This document shows positions 10,262 through 22,779 of a DNA stretch of 30,342 nt, one piece after another. Below the pieces are notes generated by a model, which saw only the letters and a list, made by a program, of their open reading frames with translations, had not been told where the DNA came from and made no database searches. The number at the start of each line of letters is the position of its first letter. The first letter of the stretch is position 1. A program made the translations under genes and the position numbers. This DNA is from Purshia tridentata (lineage: Eukaryota > Streptophyta > Magnoliopsida > Rosales > Rosaceae): positions 1-30,342 of the forward strand of contig QANT01009099.1 of NCBI GenBank assembly GCA_003254885.1, read 5' to 3'.

Positions 10262-13079
10262 TTATGAGAAAAAGCCATGTTCAGCTAACCCATGAAAAGA
10301 TTTCTCTAACTGTAACAGAACAGCTTCCTCTGTCACAAGCCAGTTCCCATCGTTGGACTTTCCTTGATCCAAATGTTGGCAACAGCTCTGAAAAAGGGGG
10401 ACAGATTTACATTGGATTGTTTCTAAATAAAATTGAATGGGGTCACTTACCACTTACTGAAGAACATGGAATATGAACAAATTCGAAGGCCTTAATATTC
10501 AGACCAAATAGCAGAGGAGTTGACTTACCTTGGAACAAGTATATACCATTAGTGTCATCCAATTCCAATTCTCCAGCAACTGTTTTTGACACTCATCAGC
10601 TGCTCCTTGTAGAAAATACAATAAAGGGGGCATTAGCTGCATTTCATAGTGCCTTGATCCACCACATAGCCTACATCTCCCAGGATCTCCTTCAGCTGGT
10701 GTAGCCAGGAGTGGCTTTCCACCATATGAATATCTGAGTACAGAAGATATGATAAGAGATGAGAAAGGCAAATGTGGATGTTGGAAACGTTGAAAAACAG
10801 ATATATATGCACCAATTCTAACAATGATACTGCTGGCCCAAGTTTGGAAAACATAAGAAAAATAAATGGACTAGAAGCCTCAGACCCAACTTATTACATA
10901 TACTCCCCCTATGCTTAGTTCCTAAAGGCATTTCATCCTTATGTTTTATTTCATGATGCTTAGACTCCCACGTCTTTTTCTCACAAAATTGTCAATTTTG
11001 CAAGAAAATAAAAAATGGTGATATTTATTATAATTCCATGAAAAATTGGTGTAAAAGACCATATAACCCTCATTTTCTTCATGTTTTATCTCCACCAACT
11101 GCGCTCCTCAACCAAACCCATACTGTAAAACCACCCAACCCACCAAATTAGACAAGCCCAAGCTCCAAATGGCCCGTCGTTTGATTTCTGAATAGTTTTT
11201 TCTTAGAGAGAGAGAGAGAGAGAGATTGTGCAGAAAGATGACAAAAAGAGGGTAAAAAATATTTTTTACAAATTCAGTTTGTTATGTTTGTAAAATAGCC
11301 AAGTTTAGCAAACCACAAGGGTGTGAGTGTTGCAAAATGAACCACAGGTATAAACCATAATTTGGGGTCTGACTACATACGCTTCCCTAATTCCCTAATT
11401 CCACTACTTGCATCCTAAGTTCAATACCTGAAACATTGTTCTGGGTATGCGTCCAATCGTTTCTTGAACTTAAGGTATGTCCTGTCAGCAGTCAAAGCTT
11501 TATCATATTCATAAGCTTCTTCTGCCCATGTTTCATCTTGTACATGATCATCGTTAACATTTTCGTTTTTTGTAATGGAAAGGGATGAGTAGTTCGAACA
11601 TATAGAAGTAAGATCCTTTGAGGATGGCTCTTCTTGAGTGTATATATAAAAACAAGGCACCACTGCAACAAGCACATAAAACAAGTTCAGAAAACGGCGA
11701 AAAAACCCAGATGCCAAGTCAGCACATAGTTTTCACCCAAAAATGTCAGCAAAAGAGTTGGGACTCATGTTACTACTCCTTGAAGATGGCCCCAACCCCC
11801 AGCCGAAAACAAAAGAAAGCAAGAGAAAAAGGAATGAGAAATTTATGCCACATAACATAACAAGGGAAACATGCTATAATAGTTTACTGTAACCAAATTT
11901 TGATTAATTTTACCTTTTTCTTTAAAATGAAAAGAAGAATTAAAGACATTCTCTATCTCATTTTTATTTAATCATAATTTTCACTCTCCCACATCTTTAT
12001 ATTCGTAGCCTATCCTATCCTTTCCACTTTGTGCAATCTCCTATGTCACCTTTTACATTGAACAAACAAGAAGAGTCTGAACTTAAAGCAACCAAGAAGT
12101 GGCATGCACCATGTACAAAGGAGACAAGGGTCGTGAGGTGGAGGCCAAAGAAACACATACAATTAATAAAAGTTTTTAAACCAAGGGAAGATAAGATGAG
12201 ATTCATATTTCTAAAAGGCATTCGTACCAGGTGTGTTAACATCTACCACTTTATCCAACCGACTTGTAGGCGACGGCTTTGTAAAAGTCTTACAACGATC
12301 ATTGCTCTGTGGTTTCTTGGCATGAGAAGCCAAGTTTGCAGCGTCATTAAGTGCTTTACCCAACTCCTCCAGATCTATATCTTCATCATTTTCATCATCC
12401 AAGTCTTCCCACGAGCTGGTGTTTGAAACAGATACTGATGAAGTTGAAGGGATCACTTCCTGAGAAGTGGTATTTGGTTCCTCCGCATTGTGTGATTTTT
12501 GAACACGAAGAGCTCGCCAGCTGCATGCCATGATATATAATCTTGAGTATAAAAGTTAACTTTTCACCAACATCTTGTATTCCAGTTTTTTAATATTAAT
12601 ACAGATTCATGAAAAAGACCTAAGAGGAGTGCTCCCACATTTTGGCATTAGACAACCAAAAACAAAAAGGACACGCTCTTCAATGTTTAAGTGTTTACTT
12701 GAAATTGGGGCATAAACCTGGAAAAATAAGTAGAAAATAGTGCCTGTTAATTTCAAATGATATGTCCTCAACAAATTATAAATTTATCAGTTTCCAAAAA
12801 GTAAAACCTGTGAAACAAGACTTAGTTTACTTCCACATGCACTACACTCAAGCAGACTAGGTGGTACAGATTCTTCCGGGAGAGGCCAGTCCTGTTACCA
12901 AGAAAGTAAAAGGGGATCAAACAATCAAAATCAGCATATCCTCCAACAAAACATGATATAGCGATTAGCTGCATCTGCTCACTCACAGGTAGTCCACCAA
13001 TTTTTGTTGTATAATGATCAGATGATTCTCGATAGTCATCAGCCCATGGTCCTGGCATGCCTAGTAGGACTTCAGCCAT
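10262..13079 (-). CDS. PDCD2/PDCD2L-family protein (seven coding exons)
   Basis: Coding exons on the minus strand: 13079-12987, 12891-12808, 12717-12620, 12520-12228, 11662-11428, 10733-10529 and 10387-10262; 1134 nt, 377 residues, all junctions GT-AG with phases that close. The N-terminal half has the family start [12 protein letters not shown] and Cys pairs (C47-x2-C50, C81-x4-C86). A Ser/acidic linker lies at about 126-145. The PDCD2 C-terminal domain runs from about 268: YGGKPLL, CRLCGG (288-293), [10 protein letters not shown] (300-309), TCSKSCC (333-339). PDCD2-family proteins are dedicated chaperones of ribosomal protein uS5 in 40S subunit assembly; that role here is inferred from family. 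The start was chosen because no in-frame ATG precedes it and a splice acceptor lies 11 nt upstream. The closest Arabidopsis relative should be At5g64830, next to the ABCF5 gene there as here. Confidence 0.9.
10534..11427 (-). repeat. GA microsatellite and AT-rich filler within PDCD2L exon 6 and intron 5 region
   Basis: The intron between coding exons 5 and 6 (11427-10734) contains a (GA)n run at about 11205-11224 and no recognisable coding sequence. It is the second longest intron of this gene. Confidence 0.5.
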
Positions 13080-13860
13080 CACCCAAAATACTAGAACAAA
13101 AAATAGGAACAGTAAACGTGGTAGGTGAAACAATGTAAACCAAGAGCTAAACACTCAAATTCCACCATATTCTAAAGAAAGAAAAACATGTAAAACAATA
13201 AGGTGGGCAGATAACATATGATAGTACAAGTGATAATTAAAAGGTTTTAAGTCGTAAAGCTGAATTTAAACATTTTCTTTAAGAAGCAAAGCAATATAAC
13301 AGTACTCCAGTTTTCCATCCCATATCTGATGAAATGTAGGAAAAACGAAAACTTTGCATTTTCCAGTCCTCCATGACCTTTTTAAAAACGTGAACATCCA
13401 CTCAGCTGAGTCTGATATGACTCTTGGAATAGCTTATCACCACTTAAGTAACCAAAATAAAAGCAAAAACATATTCTTTTTTAACAAAAAGAAAAAAATG
13501 GAATTATGATGTTCTTGTAATTCTTGTAAATTACTGCCGCTCGAACTCTTAACCTGGATATATCTCCAATTATTTCAAATGGGTAACATGTAAACTCAAA
13601 ATGGCATTTTCAGTTTGCTGTAATAAAAAGAAAAGAAAATAGCTGCACCTTGGAATTGGGATTTTATGAACTGTATAACAGTGAACATACAAAAGTGAGC
13701 CCAGAAATTATGCTCTTGATACGAAAAGAACTGATAATAAGAATATTCAGAGGAGTGGAAGTTTAAATTACCAACGAAAACAAGGGGCTTACCAGTTTCC
13801 CACTAAAGCTTTCAGAGAACAGCAGCGCGCTTTGCAGAGAGGATTTCTATTATAGCTTTA
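13080..13860 (-). other. Probable PDCD2L 5'UTR with an intron
   Basis: Upstream of the start codon a good acceptor (TTCTAG, AG at 13092-13091) leaves only 11 bases of leader before the ATG. A strong donor (CTG|GTAAGC, GT at 13792-13791) lies about 700 bases further upstream, after a GC-richer segment at 13793-13835 that looks like a leader exon. A weak TATA-like CTATAATA (minus strand) is at about 13850-13857. A 5'UTR intron of 13792-13091 is the simplest reading. Confidence 0.55.
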
Positions 13861-13869
13861 GTTTTAGAT

Positions 13870-16010
13870 TGTTTGTTCATTGTTAGGCTTGCGGCATTCG
13901 AGTTTTAGACATTCTAATGACTTTATTGCCCTCAGCCACCCTCGTCTGGACGACCAAGGGCATACCAGTCTTTTATTAGGTGCTAGCTATCAATCCCAAC
14001 CTAATACGAAATACCGATGTTTAAGAAAAATAAAAAAAAAACTCTAGCCATTAGAGACAGAAAATCTGAAAATTTTGTCTACGGTAGTGATGAACTACAT
14101 TGAGAGAAATGTAGGAGGAATTTACACCTCTTTCGTGCCAAGCTTCATCTTGGCATGCAAGCAAGAAGTTGTTTGTACCCTCCCAAAAATTTGGGAATAT
14201 TAAATGCTTGTTTAATTTCTTTGTCTTTGGCATGAGCCAAAGCTCAAGGAAATGGAGACAATATTGGGACTTTTAAAAAAAATGGATTTATATAAATGTC
14301 TATATTAATGTTCTCAAGAGGTGTTGTAGAAGGCATGAGCAAAAGATGGCATCTTTTAGTCTTGTTGGTGAGCCCATCATCATCGTTGCCTTTTTATTCT
14401 TTGAAGTGAAACTTAAGGAGAAAGAAATGAAGATGGGAATTGTTGATGAAGCTTACCCCATAATATTAACCTAAAAAGTGATTTAGTCAGTCTTATCTCT
14501 TTTGTTAGCCCATTACTCAAAAAGTTATTAACAACTGTCTACCTACTTCAAAAGTAAATCACTCATAACCACACACCTTACTATCAAGACTTAAGAGTAA
14601 AGGAATTGACTAGCCATAAAAGAGAAGCTACCGTGCGATTTTGAAGGACTACTCTCCAGCACAAAAACCCAAATTACTCACATGATGTGAATCATTTCAA
14701 TTCTCGGTAACTTTTCTAAACTGTTCGTCCTTTGTGTAACGTTGGGTGCACATGGAGGGGCAAAATGGTGATTTCATGTCCCCTCCTCTTCCCTATACAA
14801 CTTCTCTGAGTTCTCTCTCTCTCTCTCTCAATCATTGGACGCTCCTGCAATTGGGTCTGTGGTAGCACTCTAGCTTAGGAGTATTTGTGATTGGTTTTGG
14901 TACTTTATTATAGACATTGCTAAGTTTTATAAGAGGTTGGTTTAGATTGTGGATTTCATCATAAAAATATTCAAGATTTGGTCATTTATTAAGGGCCGGC
15001 AGACGCGCATGTATCAACCACCTTGTTTACAATAATTGTTACTTCAACTCTTGGATTTAACTGGTTGGATTGCAAGTTACAGACATTAAAACATGTAAAT
15101 GTAAAGAGAAGATAATTAGCATCAACCAATTCAACCTGAAAAGTGCAGCTACATCAAAGATATAAAAAAAATAAACACATTTGAGGAGAAGCTTTGCAGT
15201 ATTGTGACTGAGAACTATGACATCCAACAAAGAGTGCATAACTTTCATATACATATATGAAAACATAACTGAAAAGCAAACCCACAATAATTGTATTCTG
15301 TACTTTTTATATGAAAGTCTGCTTCACAGTAATATGAAGCGCCAAATCTAGTGTTTCCTGTATCTGTTTCTGGGTGATGTTCGTTTCCGCACTTCAAAGT
15401 TGTATCAGTCCATTTCTATGCCATTTTGTTCACAAGTTTTGATAATTACTACTTTTTTATATATATATGTACTTGTATCTGTTTTGAATTATTTTTTTGG
15501 GGGTATAATTTAACCTTAAAATATCAAAATTTTGATGTGCCATCTTTTACAATCAAAGCGGTAGCAAGTGAACTGCAGCAATTCCAAGAAAGCCTTCTAC
15601 TCCGATTGAAGTTTTGTTAAGTTGAGCACGTTTAATGTTCCCTTGGTCTACTATAGGGGTAAATTCGATTAAAGAGAAGCTGCAAGGTTTCATATGTGAA
15701 TTTACAGTGTCTAAAAAATACAATTGAACCTTCTAGACCAGAGCTCTGCCCTCATCTAGCTTTATCATGTATCTAAGATTTTGAAAGCATGTTCTTGTTC
15801 CATATTTTGTGATTATTGAGCAAAACGCAGAAGCAACAGGTACAGAATTTCTAAAACAAAACCTGTATTTCTATGAATATATTAATTGTTATATATATAC
15901 ATGATCGACTAGCTGGGTAACAATAGGCCACTTCAACACCTATTCTTCCTAGTAAGAAATTAGTTTAACGATGGACAATCTTCAATGGTATTCAGACTTC
16001 AGAGGTTCAC
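13870..16010. other. Intergenic region between PDCD2L and ABCF5
   Basis: No supported gene. A CT microsatellite lies at about 14814-14829. The end near 16010 includes the ABCF5 3' untranslated region. The open frames at 14051-14233 and 15057-15287 lack protein character. Confidence 0.6.
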
Positions 16011-19000
16011 TTAATTCCATCTCTTGGCATTCTTTGTTCCTTTTGATTTTGCCTTGGCTTGCTGAAATGCCTGCATCCTTTGTTTCTTCCGAGCTTCCTT
16101 TTCAGCCTACATAAGGAAAAGAAACGCAATATCGTCTCAGATAAATGAACTAAAATACACCAACTTCTTTTGGTTTCATAATGGAGTAATGCAAACCTTA
16201 GACATCTTTGATTTGGCTTTCTCTTTAGGAGCCTTCTCCTCAATCGCTGCCTCACGCTCAAGCGCTCTTTCCCTTGCATCAAGATTCTTCTCTAGATAAT
16301 ACTGCAGATCATAAAATTTCATTGTCAGAATCACTGATAAAGTAAGCAACGAGATAATCGATTTAGATTTTGAATGTGCTCCAGACTCCAAATGTGATCA
16401 CAACTGCTACTACGTCCTATAGGCATTAACTTTTATGTCTGCTGAGGGTAAAGACAATGCTTACATTGTAATCGCCTGCATAATTTTGCAATTTGCAGTC
16501 TTTAACTTCCACTACTCTATTAACTATTTGCTTTATAAAGTATCGGTCATGAGAAACTGTGATGACAGTGCCCTTGTACTCTGTTATTGCTTCCTGAAAG
16601 AACCATTAGAAACCATATTACAGGTAAGTGATGCTGAAGTGATACAAATCTTTCAAAGTAGCATACAGAATGAAAGAAAAAAGTGATACACACCTCAAGC
16701 ATCTCTTTTGAAGGAATATCCAAGTGATTTGTTGGTTCATCCAGAACTAGCAGAGTAGATGGCTTTACCATGAACTTGCAAAAGGCAAGGCGTGCCTAAC
16801 AAAAGCAATAGACAAACTGTTAAACCATAACCTTGTTCAGCCCTCAAATGATTCTTTCATGCCCTCCATTTATTTGGGGATATTGACACATTTACTTCCT
16901 TGTACAGTTTGAATAAGTATTTAAACGCGAGTACAATGAATGGAAAACACCAATTCAGAGGAAACCCACACACCATGCTGAAGAATTAGGACTCTAAGAA
17001 TACTCACGGTCCACCACATACATAATCCCTATCCAATTCTTCATGTGGTAATGTATGATAATTAAAATCGCTGAACGGACCAAGTAATTAGGTAAAGTAA
17101 TTGAATAACAGTTCAAAACAAAGCATGCTATATATAGCTGACAAAATCCAAGTGAATGATAAGAAAATGGAAGAAAAAAAGAATATGCATCTCGAACTCT
17201 ACCTTCTCACCACCACTTAAGAGGGAGACCTTTCTATCAAGCATATCAGATTTGAAATTACAACGTCCAAGGAGACCCTTTATATCATCAAGTCTCCAGT
17301 CCTCTGCAGCTTCTTCTACTGTCTCAAGCACTGTTTTATTTAAATCAAGTGCCTCAGCCTAAAAAGACATAAATATAGGTCAACCCCAACAATTCCTGAG
17401 AAAGCAAATTATAATGTTTTTTCTATAAATAAACAACTGAAAAATAAAAATAAAAACTTTATGCAAGAAATCTAGAAACAACATGCTATTGATCAAAGCC
17501 TGTGTTGCACGGATACGGAAATGGGATACAATCGATACAATAATATAATGATAAGATACGAAAAATATCAAAAACAAGGATATGGATATGGCAAGGATAT
17601 GACAATTGTACAGTTTGCACACACACACACACACACAGAGATATATAATGTTTTTAAAAAAATAAAAGTTACATAACAATCATTTGAGGGAGCTTCCGAT
17701 AAGGAAAGGGATAAATATAATTCCTTGTAATCATGTATAAATATAGTTCAAAATCATATATGTATGTATAATTCCTTGTAATCTTTCACCATACCACAGA
17801 GAATAAAATACATAACATTAAGAAATTAACAACCCCATCTCTAAATTAACTTAATTTATCATTACTATTACTGCCCTCATAGCCATCAAAGGCCAAGTAA
17901 TATGGCCTGGAACTTTGGTTCCTCAAAGGAAAGATTTTCTATCTCTATGTGGTTTTTTTTTTTTTTCATATTGGTCCCAAAATTAAAAAAATTACATACA
18001 AACCCCAATTTTTTATAAAAGAAATATGACAGAATATTCAGTCCTTATCATGACGATAGTCAAAGTTCCCAAAAGTCAAACAACAAATATTTGGAGTACT
18101 CGATAAGTATCAGGGCATATTGATGTAGTATCAGTATCCGATAACCATATTTACTATTTTTTGAGTATTTAAAGCAAGGTAGCATACTATTAATGAGAGT
18201 AACACACCTGATTTTGCTCAAAATAGTTTGGTAGAACATTATGCTCCCCAAGTAGAACTTCACCAGCTATTGGCTTTTCTAAACCCATTATTAGTTTCAG
18301 CAAAGTACTCTTTCCACATCCATTTGGGCCAAGAATGGCAATTTTCTCTCCCTTTTCAATTGTCAGATTTGCCCTGTTAAATAAGACCTGGGACAGAACA
18401 GATATTGATGTAATATATACAATTTACAGATGAATATTCTAAGAGAAAAGTACAATTTTCAATCCCACTTTTACTTATTAGTAAAGTAAGTCAACTCACC
18501 TTATCCCCAAAGCCAAATTCCAGATTCTTAATTGTTGCAACAAATCTTCCACTTCTTCCCCGCTCAGGAAACCTGATCTTCATTTGTTTCCTCTGGAATG
18601 GCCTTTCAATTAGATCCTCGTCTTGAAGTTTCTCCAGCTTCTGTTTTTGCAACAAAAAAAAAAAATTGTTAACATCGTGAACAAGAAGCATTAATCTGGG
18701 CAATCCATACAGATTTTGCAGGACAACAGACAGATATCCAACAATCATTTCAATTGATCATCAAGAATAAGAAGCATTAATAGGGTATAAAACAATTAAT
18801 AAAAAAGAATTTTAGCAGCACTTTGTTTGTTTCCAAGCAACAATCTTAGTGCAGTTCTGCAAGAATTATTGAATGAGACAGACTACATATAAACCCACTC
18901 AAAGAACAATCCAAGAAATGCTTATGTTTTAACAATAATATTTCTACCCACTTTTAGTTGCATTTCGTTACACTTAGAAAATGAAATACAAAACCATTGC

Positions 19001-20761
19001 TAACTGCATGCCCAGGTTAAATAGGTGTATTTGGTTTCTTTTGGGATTGCATACTTATCAATTTGCCAATCTGGTAAACCCCAATGTACCTTTTCAGCAG
19101 AAGAAGCACGGCCAGAATTTGCTCCAGCACCCAACCTGTGTATCAAGTCTTTTTTCTGCTCAATTTCCTTCTGCTGCTTCTCCCAAGCAGCATTTTGAGT
19201 TTCAATCCATGTTGCCTTTGCAATGAAATATTCAGAATAATTTCCTACATATGTCCTGGAGACGCCCATATCAGTTTCCACTATTTTTGTACACAACTGA
19301 TCAAGAAAAGCTCTATCATGAGATATGATAACCATTGGCACGTCTTGCTGATTGAGATAGTCCTCGAGCCACTCAATTGTGTCGAGGTCAAGGTGATTTG
19401 TAGGCTCATCCAAGAGTAGTAAATCTGGATCCTGAAGAAAAACACATGATGTTTTTGATCAATACATAAACCAATATACGCTATAAAATTGATTTCAAAC
19501 GATATGCATATTATCGTTTGACACAGGAATAAGCCACTAATGATAACACTGCTATTTTTTAAAAATTATAAGTTTCTCTAAGTAGTTCACCTCACATTAA
19601 ACAAATATCATACAGTGTAAGAAACAAATATTTATAGAAGATAGCATCCCACTATCCAGAAATCCAAGTTAGCAAACTGTGACCTGACACCATTTTCCGC
19701 AATGAAACACTGTTGCATAACTATAATAGCAAGCATGAAAAACATGTAGAAAGATATCCATCCATACATCAAGCGAAACTTGAAGCTATAATTTAACTCA
19801 ACTTCTTACACCAACATATATCATCTAAAACATAAAGCATGTCTGTTAATAATTAATATACCTGAAGTAAAATCTTCCCAAGCGACATCCTCATCTGCCA
19901 ACCACTGCTAAACGAAGCCACCAACCTATCCGAATCCTCCGGAGCAAACCCAAGTTCTGGCATCAACTTATTAATCTTTGCATCCACCTGATCCAAGTCA
20001 ACCGCCTGCGCCTGATTCTGAAGCTTATCAAACTCATCCAAAAGCCTTCCCATCAAGTCTAAATCATCAACCGTGCTCTCTAACGCCTTTTGCACCTTCT
20101 CCAACCTCACTGATACCTCCATCTCCTCCTTAAAAGCACTCATAAACTCCTCCTTCACTGTCCTACTCAGCGAAACCTCGAATTCTTGACTCAAAAACGC
20201 AATTTTCATATTGGATTTCGCCTTTATTACATTCCCCGAATCGGGTTCTTCTAAACCAGCAATAATTCTCATCTGGGTCGTTTTCCCTGCCCCATTTACT
20301 CCTACCAACCCAACTTTGTCCCCCTTTTTCACTTCCCAACTCACATCTTTCAATACAGTCACGCCTTTATAGCTCTTACTCACATTTTCGAGCTTAACAC
20401 CCGAAGAAATACCCGAAGCGCCGGAATTTGATTTCTTCCTACCGCGTGTATGCTCAAACTCATTCTTAGAATTATCCGAAAACAAAGAGTCTACATCATT
20501 TTCGGCCGTAGCTTCAGCTACCGATGTTTCGACAGCCAAGGCCGATAACCGGGTTGTTAGTTTAGCATTCGGCCTTCTGGGGTTGAACAAATTAGTGGTT
20601 TTGAGAGAGTTAGTGTTACCTCCAGTTGATTGAGTGGCTATTCGATGTGAAACAGAACGAAGCCGAGGGGGTAGAGAGGTCTTTCGGGTGTCGAAAGGAG
20701 CTGAACCGGTGAGGAAGCTTGAGCGGAGGTCAAGGCGGTGAAACTTGGAGGTTAAATCCAT
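16011..20761 (-). CDS. ABCF5: ABC transporter F family member 5-like, plastid-type (nine exons)
   Basis: A soluble twin ABC-ATPase of the GCN/EF-3-like ABCF group, without membrane segments; such proteins act on ribosomes. Exons (minus): 20761-19862, 19431-19090, 18640-18500, 18387-18208, 17358-17203, 16795-16694, 16593-16465, 16301-16197 and 16106-16011; 2151 nt, 716 residues, every exon a whole number of codons. Residues 1-80 are Ser/Thr/Arg-rich and acid-poor, like a chloroplast transit peptide. Domain 1: Walker [10 protein letters not shown] (154-162), signature region FSSGWQMR, Walker B with DEP (308-310), H-loop His338. Linker about 341-461. Domain 2: GPNGCGKST (481-489), LSGGE (568-572), LDE (591-593), His622. 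The lysine-rich tail ends NAKRWN. The first signature is SSGWQ rather than LSGGQ, a known ABCF trait. Plastid location and ribosome role are inferred. Confidence 0.95.
17500..18150. mobile_element. Possible inverted-repeat insertion in an ABCF5 intron
   Basis: The intron between exons 4 and 5 (18207-17359) is long. Near one end it has GTTGCACGGATACGGA (about 17504-17519) with many GATAC/GATAT motifs, and near the other end TATCAGTATCCGATAACC (about 18129-18146), whose complement also gives CGGATACTGATA. This looks like a degraded element with related inverted ends. A CA run (about 17617-17636) lies inside. Boundaries and family are uncertain; no target duplication was identified. Confidence 0.35.
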
Positions 20762-20885
20762 GGTTGGTTAGTAAGAAAGAGAGGAATTTGGGCGAGGAAT
20801 AATTTTATGGATAGTGTGAGAGTTTCGGGAAGAAAAAAGTAATGTTTGTGTGGATATGAATAGTAGAAGAAAGGTCTAAGAATGA

Positions 20886-20917
<32 letters not shown>

Positions 20918-20990
20918 TTTGAGGGCAGAGTGTGGAGTTTCTCTCGCTCTCTCTCAGAGAAACAGAAACTCTCTGCCCTTTAAATCCACG
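20762..20990 (-). promoter_or_regulatory. ABCF5 leader/proximal promoter with GA/CT tract and inverted repeat
   Basis: The region just upstream of the start codon has a GA tract (about 20886-20904), a CA run, and an inverted repeat. AGGGCAGAG, a 4-base gap, then GAGTTTCT (20922-20942) pairs with AGAAACTCTCTGCCCT (20964-20979), giving a 16-pair stem with a small bulge and a 21-base CT-rich loop. Pyrimidine-rich leaders are common in plant housekeeping genes. Whether the stem is inside the transcript depends on the start site, which I cannot place. Confidence 0.55.
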
Positions 20991-20999
20991 GAAATAAAA

Positions 21000-22540
21000 T
21001 GTTCTTGCCTCTTTTTTTTTTTTTTTCAGGTTATCTCAATTTTGATATTTGAATTAAATTTTAGCTACTGTGCTAAACTGCTAATCAAGTAGTCAAACTA
21101 TTTTCTTTTTTCTTTTTTCAAAATTCATACACAAATAAATGTTTGGATATGAAATTGTAACAAATATAATTTTGTTACCTAATTGGAAGAACAAAATTTC
21201 AAATACTAAAATTGCATCCACTCAATTGGTGATTTGGTACCTTTTGTCAGTGGTTTTCTAGAAATTACAATTAAATTGATAAATTATCGACCAATCTAAC
21301 TGAAAATAAATGGTTCTCCTTTAATCTTATTTATTTAGGATTAAATATTAAAAATAATAAATTTTACAATAGATTGAAAATTTGAAAGTTAATAAAAACA
21401 AACACATAAAAATAAGTAGAGGGTGTAAGTTGGTGACAATGAGTCAATTTCTCATTATTGTTGTTTTCATGAAAGCAACGTAAACGTTTAAAGAGCAGTC
21501 AAGCCAGGAAAAAATAAAAAATATTTATAAAAAAAAAAGAAATCCAGAAATTTTGTAGCCAGAANAAAAGCCTATAAAAGGCAGAAGTAATCCAAAAACA
21601 AAATTAAAAAAAAGAAATCCAGAAATTTTGTAGCCAGAAAAAATTATCGAAATGGACATAACGATTAACGATAACGCCCGCAGCCAGACAAGTTAATTTT
21701 TGGTGGTGCATATTCCGCAGGCAGATTTTAAGAAATTGATAGCATCCTGTCATCTAATGCCACGTGTGATTCAATGTGAGAGTGTCCTCAAACCACGTGT
21801 TCATAGAAGGGAAGAGGCTATCGCTCTACTAATGTTCTTTTTCTTTACTTTTTTGTTTTTTGTTTTTTGTTTTTTTTTTATCACTATACTCACCTACCTG
21901 TAATAATGCAACCCCTAGGCTTGTACATTTCCCTTTTATCACTTGCTTTGAATGTAATTTGGATGGAGGAGGATGGTTCGACTATTGGCCATGCCTTAAT
22001 AATATGAGAGGCCTCATTCCCTATTGAAGAAAAAAGTGTAACAAGTGTTCATGTGTGCTCAAATTTTGCTCCTTAAAAATGGATAATTGATAATGATTGC
22101 CTTAATCTAATAATTGATATGCAAGTATCCAGCTGAACATATGATATGAATAATTGCCAATTTGCCACATAGCTAGCAACAACTTTCGATGAGGTTGGTT
22201 TTGTTTACCTTCGATATTCATCATGGGTACTCTCCTAAGGTGATTATCTTTTTCTTCTCTTTTTCCTCTCTCTAGAACAATATGGTAATTTTGTGTAACC
22301 CAACCCTCATAATGGATTATAGAATAATAAAAAAAACCCTATTTCTTTCCTTCTATTTTGTATGCTTTTCTGTTAATCTCTTTCCCAATTTCTCTCAATC
22401 CTTCCATTCTCTTATACTCTTTCGGCAATAAAGTACACTAGCACCAAGATACCCCCCATGACCAATGTCCTAATGCACCTGAAAACCCCAAGTTCTCCAA
22501 ACGTAATATACATTGCAAAACTTTTTAGGGTAAATCCCAG
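21000..22540. other. Gene-free AT-rich region
   Basis: Apart from the short direct repeat at 21539-21639, this is AT-rich sequence with poly-T/poly-A runs and no supported gene. Confidence 0.6.
21539..21639 (+). repeat. Direct repeat 75 bp apart, next to an ambiguous base
   Basis: GAAATCCAGAAATTTTGTAG followed by CCAGAA occurs at 21539-21564 and exactly again at 21614-21639, each preceded by a poly-A run. The single N of the window is at 21565, directly after the first copy, which suggests the assembler had trouble here. Confidence 0.85.
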
Positions 22541-22559
22541 CATCCCAGTCACAAAATAA

Positions 22560-22778
22560 TAAAGGTAATTAAATTTTTAGTTCTTGTAGATTGGTATAAT
22601 TTTTGCTCAAGCCCTTGTTGTTTAGAAATTTTATTGTTATTGCACCTCTATGGTTTAGTTTAGTTTAGTATTCAGTTAGGAAGGAAAACTCAACCCCACC
22701 TAATTCCATTGAAGTGCTAACAAAGACTTGAGCAAATATCAAGCCGAACTACAAGAACCGAAAAATGTAATTGTGCAT
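22560..22778. mobile_element. Hairpin-forming MITE-like inverted repeat, about 220 bp
   Basis: The arm at about 22566-22620 (containing TTAGTTCTTGTAGATTGG and TTTGCTCAAGCCCTTGTT) reappears inverted at about 22720-22775 (complement: GGTTCTTGTAGTTCGG and TTTGCTCAAGTCTTTGTT). The two arms match over roughly 50 bases with a minority of mismatches, separated by a loop of about 100 bases. There is no coding sequence. The size and shape fit a MITE; the family is unknown. Confidence 0.6.
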
Positions 22779-22779
22779 A

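Noticed and set aside
14051..14233. 60-codon frame in the PDCD2L-ABCF5 spacer
   Set aside because: Low-complexity chance frame with no family resemblance and no splice or promoter context.
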